Position numbers and translations under genes: made by a program
In this document: piece after piece, positions 5,614 to 6,702 of the stretch
Position numbering within the stretch: position 1 is the stretch's first letter
How the letters are laid out: each line of letters starts with the position of its first letter
From: Methylovirgula sp.
Lineage (GTDB): Bacteria; Pseudomonadota; Alphaproteobacteria; Rhizobiales; Beijerinckiaceae
Assembly (NCBI GenBank): GCA_030044485.1
Contig: JASHVQ010000159.1
Location: forward strand, 1-6,702
DNA length: 6,702 bases
Direction: 5' to 3'
Notes under the pieces: generated by a model
Told to the model about the DNA's origin: nothing
Database searches by the model: none
Seen by the model: the letters and a program-made list of their open reading frames with translations, nothing else

Positions 5614-6702
5614 ATGGCGGAGCGGAAGGTCTTTATCACGGGCTGGGGCGCCGTTTCCGCGGCGGGGATCGGTGCAAAGACGTTGTGGCATGCGGCGCGC
5701 GACGGCCGCTCCTGTGTGCGCGAGCCGGTCTACCCGCGTCCCTATACCGGGCGCATCAAGATCGCCGCTCAAGTGGCGGATTTCGACGCCACCAAATTGC
5801 TCGAGCCGGAGATTCTTCCGCTCTGCGATCCGGTCACGCGTTATCTGCTTGTCGCCGCCGACGAGGCGGTCGCCTGCGCGGGCCTGTCGCGCGATTTGCT
5901 CGCCGGCCCGCGCACGGCGGCGATCATCGGCACGGGCATCGGCGGAATAACGACGATCGAAGAGGGTCTCTACACCGTCTTCATGAAGACCGCGCGCCCC
6001 GACCCGTTGACGGTTCCCAAGCTCATCCCGAGTTCCTGCCCGGCGATGGTCAGTATGCGCTACGGCACGACCGGCGCATGTTTCGCGGTGGCGAGCGCCT
6101 GTTCCTCGGCGACGCAGGCGATCGGCATTGGGGCTCGCCTGATTCGAGATGGCGCGGCCGACCGCGCCATCGTCGGCGGCACGGAGGATTGCGTTACCAT
6201 CGGCTCCATGCTCGCCTGGGAGGGGCTGCGCGTGATGACGCCGAATTTCTGCAGGCCGTTCTCGAAGGATCGCAACGGCATGGTGCTTGGCGCGGGCGCC
6301 GGCGTCTTCATTCTCGAAGCTGGGGAGATCGCCGCGGCGCGTCATGCGGCGCCGCTCGCCGAACTCGCCGGCTATGGCACGTCGAGCGACGCCAAAGACC
6401 CGGTGCGGCCCGACGTGGACGGCGCGGCGGCTTCGATGCGCTACGCCCTGGAAGACGCCGGCGCCGATCCCGAGGAGATCGACTACATCAACGCGCACGG
6501 CACGGGAACGACGGTCAACGACATTACCGAAGCCGAAGCCGTCGGCCGCGTCTTCGGCAAGCGTGCGCCGCACATTCCGATTTCTTCGACCAAGCCCGTC
6601 CACGGGCACGGGCTCGGCGCGGGCGGGGCGCTCGAACTCGTCGTGACGATCGGCGCGCTGCGCGAATCTGTTGCTCCGCCGACCATAAATTGGCGGGTCG
6701 CG
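5614..6702 (+). CDS. Beta-ketoacyl-ACP synthase, FabF/NodE-like (3' partial)
   Basis: The frame from ATG 5614 stays open to the right edge (363 codons); family members are about 400-420 residues, so some 40-60 are missing. It starts MAERKVFITGWGAVSAAG, the usual ketosynthase opening. The triad is complete: Cys163 in VASACSS, His295 in NAHGTGT and His332 in STKPVHGHGLGAGG. It should therefore perform decarboxylating Claisen condensation of malonyl-ACP with an acyl primer. Two variations stand out: Ala227 in LGAGAG where Glu is usual (GEGAG), and PVHGHG where FabF has SMTGH. The gene begins on the base after the ACP stop, so translational coupling is likely, and the adjacent ACP is probably its carrier. 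The carrier-then-ketosynthase order recalls nodF-nodE, but nothing else links it to nodulation. It is more likely a specialised enzyme than the housekeeping FabF; substrate unknown. Confidence 0.93.
   Translation, partial: MAERKVFITGWGAVSAAGIGAKTLWHAARDGRSCVREPVYPRPYTGRIKIAAQVADFDATKLLEPEILPLCDPVTRYLLVAADEAVACAGLSRDLLAGPRTAAIIGTGIGGITTIEEGLYTVFMKTARPDPLTVPKLIPSSCPAMVSMRYGTTGACFAVASACSSATQAIGIGARLIRDGAADRAIVGGTEDCVTIGSMLAWEGLRVMTPNFCRPFSKDRNGMVLGAGAGVFILEAGEIAAARHAAPLAELAGYGTSSDAKDPVRPDVDGAAASMRYALEDAGADPEEIDYINAHGTGTTVNDITEAEAVGRVFGKRAPHIPISSTKPVHGHGLGAGGALELVVTIGALRESVAPPTINWRVA

Noticed and set aside
5275..6609. 444-codon minus-strand open frame
   Set aside because: It lies antisense to the ACP and ketosynthase, both of which have clear family motifs. 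Long antisense frames are common in GC-rich DNA, and its translation is Arg/Gly/Ala-rich with no recognisable motif.

Overview
The window looks like a chromosomal piece of a GC-rich alphaproteobacterium, most likely in the Hyphomicrobiales (Rhizobiales). The main reasons are a roughly 1,050-residue SUV3-type helicase with an alphaproteobacterial layout, a nearby periplasmic DUF3108 protein, and strong G/C bias at third codon positions. The genus cannot be fixed from this sequence alone; a Beijerinckiaceae- or Methylocystaceae-like relative is a guess.

Layout, left to right. (1) Positions 3-506, minus strand: a DUF1993-family protein that runs off the left edge and probably lacks only its last few residues. 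(2) Positions 507-707: a divergent intergenic region with a strong inverted repeat (612-651) and a small dyad touching the next start codon. (3) Positions 708-1532, plus: an exported DUF3108 protein. (4) Positions 1533-1975: a 443-base stretch with no convincing gene. (5) Positions 1976-5152, plus: the large SUV3-like DExH-family RNA helicase, with a complete motor core, a long bacterial-specific middle and a repetitive Ala/Glu- then Arg/Pro-rich tail. (6) Positions 5153-5280: a gap with a possible promoter and a hairpin. (7) Positions 5281-5613, plus: an unusual acyl carrier protein (ACP). (8) Positions 5614-6702, plus: a FabF-like beta-ketoacyl-ACP synthase that starts on the base after the ACP stop codon and is cut by the right edge.

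How the genes may work together. The helicase is probably a housekeeping RNA-metabolism gene, and the DUF3108 and DUF1993 proteins have no assigned role. The ACP and ketosynthase form a tightly coupled two-gene unit that should elongate an acyl chain on a dedicated carrier. The carrier has Lys rather than the usual Asp before its phosphopantetheine serine, and the synthase keeps its full Cys-His-His triad. This unit may be the first part of a specialised fatty-acyl or lipid locus continuing past the right edge, and it is the best candidate here for something undescribed. Everything else looks fairly ordinary. I saw no tRNA, rRNA, CRISPR array, insertion sequence or phage gene.
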